Shown: positions 10,528 to 21,390 of the stretch, piece by piece
Position numbering within the stretch: position 1 is the stretch's first letter
Layout: the number at the start of each line of letters is the position of its first letter
Source: Ehrlichia ruminantium str. Welgevonden
GTDB taxonomy: Bacteria > Pseudomonadota > Alphaproteobacteria > Rickettsiales > Anaplasmataceae
DNA: 64,000 nucleotides
Assembly: GCF_000026005.1 (NCBI RefSeq)
Contig: NC_005295.2
Coordinates: 1,082,655-1,146,654, forward strand
Direction: 5' to 3'
The notes under the pieces: generated by a model
What the model saw: only the letters and a program-made list of their open reading frames with translations
Databases searched by the model: none
What the model was told of the DNA's origin: nothing
Translations under genes and position numbers: made by a program

Positions 10528-11496
10528 ATGTGTACTTCAATAAGACATGATTGGCAGCTACCTGAAGTATTAGAGCTCTTTAATCTTCCATTTAACGATT
10601 TAATATTGAATGCTCATCTAATACATAGGAAGTTTTTTAATAGTAATGAGATACAGATTGCTGGATTGTTAAATATTAAGACTGGTGGATGCCCGGAAAA
10701 CTGTAAATATTGCTCACAGAGTGCTCACTATAAAACACAACTTAAAAAAGAAGATTTACTCAACATTGAAACTATAAAGGAAGCAATAAAAAAAGCTAAA
10801 GTAAATGGTATAGATAGGTTTTGTTTTGCAGCAGCTTGGCGTCAAATACGAGACAGAGATATAGAATATATTTGCAACATTATTAGCTTAATAAAAAGTG
10901 AAAACCTAGAAAGCTGTGCTTCATTAGGAATGGTTACTCTGGAACAAGCAAAAAAATTAAAAACAGCAGGTTTAGATTTCTATAATCATAACATCGATAC
11001 TTCACGTGATTTTTACTATAATGTCACCACCACACGCAGCTATGATGACAGATTATCAAGTTTAAATAACATTAGTGAAGCAGAAATTAATATATGCTCC
11101 GGTGGTATACTAGGACTTGGAGAAAGTATTGAAGATAGAGCAAAAATGCTCTTAACTTTAGCAAATTTAAAAAAGCATCCAAAGTCTGTTCCTATAAATA
11201 GACTAGTTCCAATAAAAGGAACACCTTTTGAAAATAATCCAAAAATAAGCAATATAGATTTTATTAGAACTATTGCTGTAGCTCGTATTTTGATGCCAGA
11301 ATCATATGTACGTCTTGCTGCAGGGCGTGAAAGTATGTCACACGAGATGCAAGCATTATGCTTATTTGCTGGAGCAAATTCTTTGTTTTATGGAGAAAAA
11401 TTACTTACAACCCCAAATGCAGATTGTAATGATGACAAGAATCTGTTATCAAAACTTGGAGTCAAAACAAAACAAGCCGTCTTTTTTGATTCATAA
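10528..11496 (+). CDS. bioB: Biotin synthase
   Basis: Radical SAM enzyme that inserts sulfur into dethiobiotin in the last step of biotin synthesis. At 322 aa it has full length. The radical-SAM cysteines are in CPENCKYC (C55, C59, C62). Other conserved blocks are [12 protein letters not shown] (about 152-163) and [11 protein letters not shown] (about 190-200), and a Cys/Arg region near RLAAGRESM (about 262-270) fits the site of the second Fe-S cluster. It follows a small ORF by 2 nt and is followed after 41 nt by rnpB, which has its own promoter. Confidence 0.96.
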
Positions 11497-11503
11497 ATTT
11501 TTA

Positions 11504-11532
11504 TTTACTATGTATAATTGATTAGATATAAT
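11504..11532 (+). promoter_or_regulatory. Putative promoter of rnpB with overlapping inverted repeat
   Basis: TTTACT (11504-11509), a 17-nt spacer and a perfect TATAAT (11527-11532) sit 6 nt before the 5' end of the RNase P RNA. A 7-bp inverted repeat (ATTGATT at 11517-11523, AATCAAT at 11530-11536) straddles the -10 box. The spacing makes the promoter convincing; an operator role for the inverted repeat is speculation. Confidence 0.6.
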
Positions 11533-11537
11533 CAATG

Positions 11538-11876
11538 TGTCAGGTAAGAAAGTAGTTGCTGTATTTCATAATGCAGAGGAAAGTCCGGACTCCAAGGGAA
11601 AATGGTGACAGGTAACTCCTGTCGGAGGTAACTCTAGGTATAGGACTACAGAAAATAACCGCCTTACTAATAAGGTAAGGGTGAAAAGGTGTGGTAAGAG
11701 CACACCGTACTTATGGCAACATATAGTAGCTAAGCAACCACCACCAGGAGCAAGACTAAAAGAGATATATGTGTTTTCCCTCACAATTATCTAGGTAAGT
11801 CGCGTGAGGTAGATAGCAATATTTATCCCAGATGAATAACTACACAAACAGAATCCGGCTTACTCTTACCTGACCA
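11538..11876 (+). ncRNA. rnpB: RNase P RNA component (bacterial type A)
   Basis: Catalytic RNA that trims the 5' leader from tRNA precursors. The diagnostic block GAGGAAAGTCCGGACTCC is at about 11576-11593. The late block with ACAGAATCCGGCTTA is at about 11848-11862, and these give the P4 pairing. The ends pair with each other (P1): TCAGGTAAGA near 11540 with TCTTACCTGA near 11864-11873. The length of about 338 nt is normal for alphaproteobacteria. The antisense ORF inside this region is a by-product. Confidence 0.95.
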
Positions 11877-12665
11877 TAAATAATATTTCATAACATCACA
11901 AGACATCATTATGCAAACTTTTACCGTTCTATTTTACTTACAGATTACTATGCAAACATAATTTGTAATATATTGCACTTTGTGTTATTAATCTAAATAT
12001 ATTTTATTAACTTATTAAACTCGTCAAACTTAAATTATTACGTAATAAAATCAATTATTATTAAGTATATAATCTAATATTATACTCAACAACATAGAAT
12101 ATAAAATCACCGCAACACATACTTAATATAATTGTTAGTAATGTAGTTGATACAGCAGCTGTTATATAAATTTACAAAAATATGCAATAATCTCAATTAT
12201 TTAAGTCCATGATAATTTGTTATATATCATTACCATTATCACGTTACTCAACACCACACTTAACAATCAAACAACACAAAATCTCAACAAATACAACTTA
12301 CTTGATTCAAACAATATTTTATCTACAAAGCTATATAAAAACCTAATGAAACTCAATTCATACAAGACAAACAATAATTTCTTACACGTGATACTACCAT
12401 AACTTCATTCAACAACGTTACGATTAAATAATACATATCACTAAATCACTACTATACATATTTATTCAATTATAAAATACTACATACTTCTTATAATTCA
12501 CAAAGGCCTAATTATGTATATACATTTAACCAATAAGAGTAATTATAACCTCACTTACAGCACCACTTAACTCTTAATATTAACCAATCAACTACAATAC
12601 ATACATCTAACATCACAATATAACAATTAATCTCCATTAGAATATTCTACTAACAAACCGCTTAA
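11877..12665. other. Intergenic gap
   Basis: AT-rich with no recognisable gene. A 61-codon ORF at 12217-12402 is rich in Asn, Thr and Leu, has no motif and looks like chance in AT-rich DNA. Confidence 0.4.
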
Positions 12666-13290
12666 CAGTTTTTTTATGACTGTAGAAAATTGTTATGTAT
12701 CTCACTACATAGTATTTTTAATACTGCTCATAGAATTATATAACTGTTATTAATAACCTACTCACCTAACAAATGTATATGTCAGAATCCTTCTCCATCA
12801 AATAATCAGCAGTTTTTACGACGAATAGAAAATTGTTACGTATCTCACCACATGGTATCTTTAATGCTACTCATAGAATTATATAACTGTTATCAATAAC
12901 CTACTCACCTAACAAATGTATATGTCAGAATCCTTCTCCATCAAATAACCAGTAGTTTTTATGACTGTAGAAAATTGTTATGTATCTTACCACATAGTAT
13001 CTTTAATGCTACTCATAGAATTATATAACTGTTATCAATAACCCACTCCCTAACCAAGGTATATGTCAGAATCCTTCTCCATCAAATAATCAGCAGTTTT
13101 TACGACGAATAGAAAATTGTTATGTATCTCACTACATAGTATCTTTAATGCTGCTCATAGAATTATATAACTGTTATTAACAACCCACTCCCTAACCAAG
13201 GTATATGCAGAATCCTTCTCCATCAAATAATCAGTAGTGTTTATGACTGTAGAAAATTGTTACGTATCTCACCATATAATATTTTTAACG
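12666..13290. repeat. Tandem repeat, about 142-bp unit in alternating A/B forms
   Basis: The phrase 'gtttttatgactgtagaaaattgtta' or its variant '..tacgacgaatagaaaattgtta' starts at about 12666, 12810, 12953, 13094 and 13235, giving periods of 141-144 bp. Units 1, 3 and 5 carry the 'atgactgtag' form and units 2 and 4 the 'acgacgaatag' form, so the array has an A-B-A-B-A order. Units 1-2 share 'ctactcacctaac' while units 3-4 share 'ccactccctaacc'. The sequence from 13291 to 13978 shows nothing further. Confidence 0.88.
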
Positions 13291-13978
13291 CTATTGATAA
13301 CATTGATATAATTACCATTAATACATATTTACTAACAACACTGTATATTTATAATATGATTATCAAACAACAATTAATCATCAACGATTTACCAAATATT
13401 TAGTAAACATAATTTAATAATCTGAAATATAATTGCAGTATCCAACTTATAAAATCGATATTATTATTATCCATTATACAACATTACATTTACCAAAATA
13501 TCTTATAAAAAAACACTGCATACATTATAATAACTAGAATTAGGCTTCCTACAAAACATATATATTCTAAAAATTAAAATAACAATCAGCTCTGCTAATA
13601 AACCACAATAAAAAAAAATTATTTCACATTCTTTACAATTCATTATGTAACATAGGAGATTAATGTAATTTATTTACATAACTTATTAAGATACATCCTA
13701 TGTAATCCACACATTAATGATTGAATATTAACAACCGCAACAAAAATATACTTCACTCCACCATCACAATTACTATAAAATAGCCTACTCGATAAAGAAA
13801 TGTATCTCTATAAACATATATATTTCAATTCATAGTATATTTATATTTTATGGAGAAACATTTAGATAATAGTATGTAGTGTATAATTACTAATATATAT
13901 TAACAATATAACAAATAATAATTTGAAATTACCATAAATTATTATACAGTGTAAATATATCACATAATAAAAACATAT

Positions 13979-16900
13979 ATGATTATCCGGATTGGCATAG
14001 CAGACAAGACATTACTAGAAAATTATAGAAATACCACCCTTACCGTTTATACGATAGATACCCAAAAGAACCTAGACCAAGAAACTATTAATAAAATAGG
14101 TACTTTACTTACTAATCCAATAACACAAAGATTTTTTACATTCATATACAATAATGTAGAATTAAATTACCAAGAAGTTAACACTACAAATAACTACAAT
14201 TTGTTGAACATATTTAATGCAAATTGGTCCTTAGAAAAAAGCTTTTTACCTGGAGTGACTGATAATGTTGGCAATACAACTAAATGCATGATAAAAGAAG
14301 CATTAAAATGTGATTTCAGTTTGGATGTTATAACATCACAAGTAATATTCAGTCAAGAGACCGTACCACAAGAAAAAGATATACTCAAGATTTACAACCC
14401 ACTTATAGAATATTGTAAGTTATCAATTCGCAAAGAAACTGGATTTAATGTACGTTTTTTTGGAAATAAGCAAATATTGGATCTTAATAAACTATATGAC
14501 AATTCCAGAACACATAATACTATATTTATTATACCATATGTAAGACAAGAAGATCTTGTTCCTCAATGCATTACACAAGATACTTGTGTCACAGCCGTAA
14601 ATTTAAATATTCAAGATGAAGAATTAATGGAACTTAGCAAATACGGTATCCATGGTAGAGGAGGCTTAAACCTGTCATTAGAAGCTATGAAAGCTATACA
14701 AGCATATTTTAAAAAAATAAACCGGAATCCTAATGATATAGAATTAGAAACACTAGCACAAACCTGGTCAGAACATTGTAAACACAATATCTTCTCCTCT
14801 CCCATAGATGATATTATAGATGGGCTGTACAAACATTATATCAAACGTGCAACATATGAAATAAACTCAGAAATATGCGTATCTACGTTCTCTGATAACG
14901 CAGGAGCAATAATATTTGATGATAATTTCATTATTGCAGATAAAGTAGAAACTCACAATAGCCCATCAGCTCTTGACCCATTTGGAGGAGCAATCACTGG
15001 TATACTAGGAGTAAATAGAGATATCATTGGATTTGGTAAAGGAGCTAAACCAATATTAAATGCTTATTACTTTTGTTTTTCTGAATCAGAAAAAGAGTTA
15101 TATCGAGATAAAATGTGTACAGTTAGCGTGTTACCATCTGAAACAATAATAAATGGAGTAATCAAGGGAGTTAACTCAGGAGGAAATTGTTCTGGTATCC
15201 CAACAGGTCTAGGTTCAGTATATTTTGATGATAGATTCCAAAGTAAACCATTAGTATTTGTTGGATGCACTGGTATCATACCACGCATTATAGGTAATAC
15301 TCCATCACATCTAAAGGGACCTGCAGATGGAGACTATATAGTAATAGCTGGAGGTAGAACTGGACGTGATGGCATACACGGAGCCACCTTTTCATCCAAT
15401 GCACTAACAGAAAATAATAGCAACAGTACTGTGGTACAGATAGGTGATCCAATTACACAAAAGAAATTGTCTGATGCTATCATTAAAGAAGCAAGAGATT
15501 TAAACTTATATAATGCAATCACTGATAATGGAGCTGGAGGTCTATCATCTTCTATAGGTGAAATGGGAAATAATGGATTTAAAGTAGAACTAAATAAAGT
15601 ATTATTAAAACATAAAAATATGCTACCTTGGGAAATTTGGGTATCAGAATCACAAGAAAGAATGACATTAGCTATTCCTCCAAGCAAATTCCCAATATTT
15701 GAAAAAATTATGAAAAAGCATGATGTTGAAATCAGTATTATTGGAACATTCAATAATACAAAAAAAGCAGTAGTATCATATAATGACTCCATTATTATGG
15801 ATATAGATATAAACTTCTTACATAACGGTATACCAAAAACTCATCTAAAAACCATACCATGGTCAAACATAATATCCTCAGCAGTAGACACATTACATAA
15901 TAAACCACTAGACACTGAGCTAAATGAAATGATGCAAAGAATGAATATATGTAGTAAAGAATTTATCTCTACACAATATGATCATGAAGTACAGGGAACA
16001 TCAGTCATAAAACCTATACAAGGGAAAGGACGAGTAGATGGAGAAGCAATAGTTATTAGACCAATATTATCATCAGAAAGGGGATTAGTAAAATCACATG
16101 GATTAGGATCAAGCTATGGAGAAATCAGCACATACCACATGGCTGCATGTGCTATAGATACAGCAATACGTAATTATATAGCAATCGGGGGAAATTTCCA
16201 TCACTTAGCATTATTAGATAATTTCTGTTGGTGTGACTCTACAAATCCAAAAAGATTATGGCAATTAAAAAATGCTGCCCAAGCATGTTATGATTACGCA
16301 AAAATTTTCAAAACACCTTTCATTTCTGGAAAAGATAGCATGTTCAATGATTTTAAAGGTTATAACAATAAAGGAGAACCTATTAACATTTCTGCTCCTC
16401 CTTCACTTTTAATTTCTACAGTAGGAATAATAGAAAATATTCACAATGCCATAACACTTGATGTAAAAAATCCAGGAGATTTAATATACATATTAGGTGT
16501 GACATATGATGAACTTGGAAGGTCCGAATACCAAAAATATAGCGGATTAGGAAATAATAATGTTCCACAAGTACGTGCTAAACATGCAAAAAAACTATAC
16601 AAGTTATATAGCAATGCAGTTAATACAAATATTATATCATCTGCAATTGCATTAAACCTAGGGGGGCTAGTTATAGGTTTAATAAAATCACTAATTGGAG
16701 GAGAACTGGGAGCAAAAATTGACTTATCACTAGTACCAACACATAATATTGAAGATAATAGCATAAAAGAGAAAGTAATCCTATTTTCAGAATCACAAAG
16801 TAGAATTTTAGTAACAATAGCCCCACATAATAAACAAAAATTTGAAACTATTTTCAAAGACATAGCACATGCAAACATAGGTATAATCAGTGATACAAAT

Positions 16901-17011
16901 ACCCTGATTATTAACAATATGCACATTATTAATTTAAATACACTAAAACACAGTTATAAAAAATTCAGCAACATGAAAATACAAGCATATGCAAATGCAG
17001 AATATATTTAG
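13979..17011 (+). CDS. purL: Phosphoribosylformylglycinamidine synthase, long PurL without glutaminase domain
   Basis: ATP-dependent FGAM synthetase of the purine pathway. At 1010 aa it is much longer than the small PurL (about 740 aa) and equals a large fused PurL minus its C-terminal glutaminase, which is encoded separately as purQ here. Residues 1 to about 215 look like the PurS-like N-terminal part and linker. Signature blocks are LAQTWSEHCKHN (about 259-270) and KVETHNSPSALDPFGG (about 321-336). A second half-repeat with EVQGTSVIKP, SYGEIS and FKTPFISGKDSM lies further on. The start at 13979 precedes a plausible first beta strand. The last about 31 codons are copied six times in the tandem array that follows. 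Confidence 0.95.
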   Translation: MIIRIGIADKTLLENYRNTTLTVYTIDTQKNLDQETINKIGTLLTNPITQRFFTFIYNNVELNYQEVNTTNNYNLLNIFNANWSLEKSFLPGVTDNVGNTTKCMIKEALKCDFSLDVITSQVIFSQETVPQEKDILKIYNPLIEYCKLSIRKETGFNVRFFGNKQILDLNKLYDNSRTHNTIFIIPYVRQEDLVPQCITQDTCVTAVNLNIQDEELMELSKYGIHGRGGLNLSLEAMKAIQAYFKKINRNPNDIELETLAQTWSEHCKHNIFSSPIDDIIDGLYKHYIKRATYEINSEICVSTFSDNAGAIIFDDNFIIADKVETHNSPSALDPFGGAITGILGVNRDIIGFGKGAKPILNAYYFCFSESEKELYRDKMCTVSVLPSETIINGVIKGVNSGGNCSGIPTGLGSVYFDDRFQSKPLVFVGCTGIIPRIIGNTPSHLKGPADGDYIVIAGGRTGRDGIHGATFSSNALTENNSNSTVVQIGDPITQKKLSDAIIKEARDLNLYNAITDNGAGGLSSSIGEMGNNGFKVELNKVLLKHKNMLPWEIWVSESQERMTLAIPPSKFPIFEKIMKKHDVEISIIGTFNNTKKAVVSYNDSIIMDIDINFLHNGIPKTHLKTIPWSNIISSAVDTLHNKPLDTELNEMMQRMNICSKEFISTQYDHEVQGTSVIKPIQGKGRVDGEAIVIRPILSSERGLVKSHGLGSSYGEISTYHMAACAIDTAIRNYIAIGGNFHHLALLDNFCWCDSTNPKRLWQLKNAAQACYDYAKIFKTPFISGKDSMFNDFKGYNNKGEPINISAPPSLLISTVGIIENIHNAITLDVKNPGDLIYILGVTYDELGRSEYQKYSGLGNNNVPQVRAKHAKKLYKLYSNAVNTNIISSAIALNLGGLVIGLIKSLIGGELGAKIDLSLVPTHNIEDNSIKEKVILFSESQSRILVTIAPHNKQKFETIFKDIAHANIGIISDTNTLIINNMHIINLNTLKHSYKKFSNMKIQAYANAEYI

Positions 17012-18094
17012 TTAGTAATTAATTTTACTTTTATTACCTTAATAGTCTTAGTAATATATAAATTTTAACACACCATAGATAGATATTATGCATTACTGAA
17101 AATATCTATAATGTTAATCTAAATGAGCTGAAACATAGTTATAAGAAATTCACCAATATGAAAATACAAGCATATGCAAATGCAGAATATATTTAGTTAG
17201 TAATTAATTTTACTTTTATTACCTTAATAGTCTTAGTAATATATAAATTTTAACACACCATAGATAGATATTATGCATTACTGAAAATATCTATAATGTT
17301 AATCTAAATGAGCTGAAACATAGTTATAAGAAATTCACCAATATGAAAATACAAGCATATGCAAATGCAGAATATATTTAGTTAGTAATTAATTTTACTT
17401 TTATTACCTTAATAGTCTTAGTAATATATAAATTTTAACACACCATAGATAGATATTATGCATTATTGAAAATATCTATAACGTTAATCTAAATGAGCTG
17501 AAACATAGTTATAAGAAATTCACCAATATGAAAATACAAGCATATGCAAATGCAGAATATATTTAGTTAGTAATTAATTTTACTTTTATTACCTTAATAG
17601 TCTTAGTAATGTATAAATTTTAACACACCATAGATAGATATTATGCATTATTGAAAATATCTATAATGTTAATCTAAATGAGCTGAAACATAGTTATAAG
17701 AAATTCACCAATATGAAAATACAAGCATATGCAAATGCAGAATATATTTAGTTAGTAATTAATTTTACTTTTATTACCTTAATAGTCTTAGTAATATATA
17801 AATTTTAACACACTATAGATAGATATTATGCATTACTGAAAATATCTATAATGTTAATCTAAATGAACTGAAACATAGTTATAAGAAATTCACCAATATG
17901 AAAATACAAGCATATGCAAATGCAAAATATATTTAGTTAGTAATTAATTTTACTTTTATTACCTTAATAGTCTTAGTAATGTATAAATTTTAACACACCA
18001 TAGATAGATATTATGCATTACTGAAAATATCTATAACGTTAATCTAAATGAGCTGAAACATAGTTATAAGAAATCCACCAACATGAAAATACAA
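16915..18094 (+). repeat. 185-bp tandem array that copies the purL 3' end
   Basis: The phrase ATGAAAATACAAG recurs with its 'acaag' at 16981, 17166, 17351, 17536, 17721, 17906 and 18091, an exact period of 185 bp throughout. Each of the units ending at about 17194, 17379, 17564, 17749 and 17934 contains a copy of the last roughly 30 purL codons including the TAG stop. The final unit is cut off after 'acaag'. Downstream units match each other better than they match the gene in the first part of the copied peptide, so they have been homogenised among themselves. Because 185 is not a multiple of 3, and each unit has its own TAG, the copies are not joined to purL. Confidence 0.95.
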
Positions 18095-18622
18095 GTAATA
18101 AAACTATTGTTTTTATTCTACTACATTAATAATTGAACCTTGATCCAATCTTGGTATATTACAGCATCGTGATTATCAAAAACATGTATACACTAATAAA
18201 ATTATAAAAAACTTAATATTTTAATAATACATATGTATACATAAGAACAATATATTTTTTACAACTCAATTATTAAGCCATACAGATTATAGTTTCTTGT
18301 TTAATAAATAAGTAAAAATAATACAAAATCTATTTTTCTAATTTCTTTAAAATGAATTTATATACTAGACCTACTGTATCCTATATAAGGAACATAAAAA
18401 TACATTTATAATCAGATTAGAAATTTATCATAATATTTCAATATCTTTGTTAATTTTATTATATAATTTATATCTATTATATAATGTTCTCTCATTATTA
18501 ATTGTAACACATTATTTGAATACTAAAATCATGTAATACTTTTCTCAACTTAAAAATTGAAACGACCAAAAATCTATTCTATAATTTATATGCTTTGTAA
18601 TAGCTTAACTTAAATTATAGAC
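18095..18622. other. Intergenic gap
   Basis: Nothing recognisable is seen between the end of the 185-bp array and folK. Confidence 0.4.
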
Positions 18623-19147
18623 ATGGATTACTCACCTGACTATGATATAGTAGTACTAGCATTAGGTAGTAATTGTGGCAGTATGTTATTGAATATTAAA
18701 TCTGCTATAAATATGTTACCTTTATATAACAAAACATATTCTTATATCTATAAAAGCATGGCACTATTACCAGAAAATGCTAGTAGTGATTGGGATACTC
18801 CTTTTCTGAATATGGTAGTATCAGGTTATACAAATCTTTCACCAAATCTTATGTTAGAAAGAGTTAAATACATTGAAAAAAAAATAGGCAGGTTTAATAA
18901 TGAATACTGGTCACCTAGATGTATAGATATTGACATTATCTTATGGGGAGATAAAGTCTTAGATTCACAAACTTTATCTATTCCTCATAAGCATATGCAA
19001 GATAGAGATTTTGTACTTGTACCACTCTCTGATATTCACGCAAGATTTCCTCACCCAGTATCAAAGCTATCAATTGAAGAAATAGTTCTCAATCTACGTG
19101 AGATCAATTTAATAAAGCAGTCATATACTATAACTCGATATTTATAG
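18623..19147 (+). CDS. folK: 2-amino-4-hydroxy-6-hydroxymethyldihydropteridine pyrophosphokinase
   Basis: HPPK transfers pyrophosphate from ATP to the pterin in folate synthesis. The 174-aa protein starts with the expected VLALGSNCG (about residues 11-19). It carries the signature SPRCIDIDIILWGD (about 97-110), whose acidic residues bind magnesium, followed by IPHKHMQDRDFVLVPL, the family pattern near the product-binding end. The gene is not next to folP or folB. Its last 22 codons are repeated in the array downstream. Confidence 0.94.
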   Translation: MDYSPDYDIVVLALGSNCGSMLLNIKSAINMLPLYNKTYSYIYKSMALLPENASSDWDTPFLNMVVSGYTNLSPNLMLERVKYIEKKIGRFNNEYWSPRCIDIDIILWGDKVLDSQTLSIPHKHMQDRDFVLVPLSDIHARFPHPVSKLSIEEIVLNLREINLIKQSYTITRYL

Positions 19148-19650
19148 GTGACACTTATAGTATTCACAGTGTTATCATTAAGTACATATAATCGTATATA
19201 TATCAGGAAATACTTCTCAATCTACGTGAGATCAATTTAATAAAGCAGTCATATACTATAACTCAATATTTATAGATGACACTTATAGTATTCACAGTGT
19301 TATCATTAAGTACATATAATCGTATATATATCAGGAAATACTTCTCAATCTATGTAAGTCAACTTAATAAAGCAGTTATATTATACTCGATATTTATAGG
19401 TGACACTTATAGTATTCACAGTGTTATCATTAAGTACATATAATCGTATATATATCAGGAAATACTTCTCAATCTATGTAAGTCAACTTAATAAAGCAGT
19501 TATATTATACTCAATATTTATAGATGACACTTATAGTATTCACAGTGTTATCATTAAGTACATATAATCGTATATATATCAGGAAATACTTCTCAATCTA
19601 CGCAAGTCAACCTAATAAAGCAGTTATATATTACAACTCAGTATATATAT
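19085..19650 (+). repeat. Tandem array (128/124-bp units) that copies the folK 3' end
   Basis: 'aatctacg/aatctatg' recurs at 19091, 19219, 19347, 19471 and 19595, giving periods of 128, 128, 124 and 124 bp. The first unit lies inside folK. The first copy keeps the folK C-terminal peptide in frame (NLREINLIKQSYTIT, then Q for R, then YL and stop). Later copies have a 4-bp loss and single changes that destroy the frame. The spacer also contains a repeated 'cacttatagtattcacagtg'. Confidence 0.93.
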
Positions 19651-20610
19651 AATACTTAGAGTATTAACAGTACTATAATAAGTATATGTATTAGTATAGC
19701 AAGTTATATTAGATTATATTTAAAAATATATAACCAGATCATAATAACATGAATGAAAAACACAAGATGATATAAAAAGTTTTTTAGTTACACCATATCA
19801 TTGGCAATCCATATTTATTACTTATCATATTATTCAGAAATTATTACTTTCCTTCACTGATTCCTGCAATATATATAATAAATTTATTTTCACATCTTAT
19901 ATAAATTTAGAAAATTCCTTGTAAATCAATATACTAGGGTTATAGTGTCAATCGCTAATTAATACTACTCCCTACACAATGCCGTATAAGTGCTTTTAAA
20001 TTTATATAAATACTTTACCCCACAATAACAAAATAATAACTTTTATTTTATACATAAATAAGCATAACCACATAAATCAATAAACACAGTAGTATACCAA
20101 AACTAAAATTACTCTTTACTATCAATATCAAACATATTAGCTTATAAATTTTCACCATTTCAAATAACACTAGAACGTTTCATTTTTATAACCTAACTCT
20201 ACATAACCAACATCCTTTGATTAATATCAACACTGATAGATCACCTTCTAATAAATACCATAAAATTCTCGGATATTAATACTATAAATAAAACTTAATA
20301 TCTCCTATTTTCATAACTTATTCTCCCTAAAACAATACGCTATAACACAAATATTTACCCTAATAGATTCTAAATGCTTATAAACATGCGCCTGATTACA
20401 CTAACAAAATACAGCGTTCATATATAATATTAGTTACCTAAACTAACAAACTAAAGTAGCATATTTAAATTAGAAAATTATTTTTACCATAAATTGCTAT
20501 AATACATTTATAGGTTATTATCCTAATACAATAGCACCTTTTATCTATACTTAACTATCTAATCTAATATGCCACAGCAGTACTATTTAACACTAATTTA
20601 CAGAAGAAAA
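19651..20610. other. Intergenic gap
   Basis: No gene is seen. One AAAAAGTTTTTT palindrome-like motif lies at 19774-19785. Confidence 0.4.
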
Positions 20611-21243
20611 TTATTTTTTATCACAAAATGCTACACACTTACTGTAAGTAGTAATTTTTCCACCACAACCAGTAAAACATAAATCATAATCACTCCTACA
20701 TAATCTATCACAATCATTTACCTTACATAAACTTACAGGTTTCACAGGAACTACAGATTTTATACCAGCTCCAAAAGATTTTGAGGTACTACTACTTTGT
20801 ACTTCATGCTTAAAAGATCCTGAAGAAAAACTCATATCAGTTTTAACTCGTTGCTCAGTATCACACACATTAAATTGCATATCACATTCAGTATCACAAA
20901 AAGTACCATTTTTACATGATTTCATACATTTTTGTCTCTTATCCTCACATGGATTATTACTATCCTCTTTATCATCATTACCTTTACTGATAGTATTGTT
21001 TATTATACTAATAAATGGATTACGACGAGTTTGTGCATCAATCATTTTCTCTGCTAATCGACAATCTGTTAACTTAACCTGACATTGCCTATAGCAATCA
21101 TTCTTATTGTAACTACATTGAAGTATACATGCTTTGCCAACTTCACTGTCTGGAGCTTCATAGTTTGATCTAGTTTCATAAATCGCACTACAAGATACTT
21201 GTAATATAAGAACCAGCAATAAAAATAAACTTATTATTCTCAT
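20611..21243 (-). CDS. Cysteine-rich putative secreted lipoprotein with repeated CX3C pairs
   Basis: 210 aa, family not recognised. The N-terminus has a basic start and a Leu/Ile-rich run ending LILQVSC, so Cys18 could be lipidated, although Gln at -3 is not ideal. The protein has 19 cysteines. They fall into three modules of the form CxxxC-x5/6-CxxxC: residues about 38-53 (CILQC..CYRQC), about 115-130 (CMKSC..CDTEC) and about 180-200 (CDRLC..CFTGC), separated by Ser/Lys/Asp-rich linkers. Twin CX3C pairs usually form disulfide-stapled helical hairpins, so I infer a periplasmic or surface structural protein whose folding depends on Dsb enzymes. Its function is unknown. Confidence 0.7.
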   Translation of the reverse strand: MRIISLFLLLVLILQVSCSAIYETRSNYEAPDSEVGKACILQCSYNKNDCYRQCQVKLTDCRLAEKMIDAQTRRNPFISIINNTISKGNDDKEDSNNPCEDKRQKCMKSCKNGTFCDTECDMQFNVCDTEQRVKTDMSFSSGSFKHEVQSSSTSKSFGAGIKSVVPVKPVSLCKVNDCDRLCRSDYDLCFTGCGGKITTYSKCVAFCDKK

Positions 21244-21390
21244 AAAATTACCACACTCATAAATAAATTCAGGTTTATAGTACCTGCACAGTACTATTTA
21301 TCAATTTACTATTGTTCATTACTACACTTACTTTTATACACACATAATAAAAAATAACTAATATAACCTATAATTATATTAAGAGTGATT

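Noticed and set aside
11566..11784. 72-codon ORF on the - strand
   Set aside because: Antisense to the RNase P RNA, whose structure explains the sequence.
12217..12402. 61-codon ORF on the + strand
   Set aside because: Dominated by Asn, Thr, Leu and Ile, with no motif, no ribosome site and no neighbour; expected by chance in AT-rich DNA.
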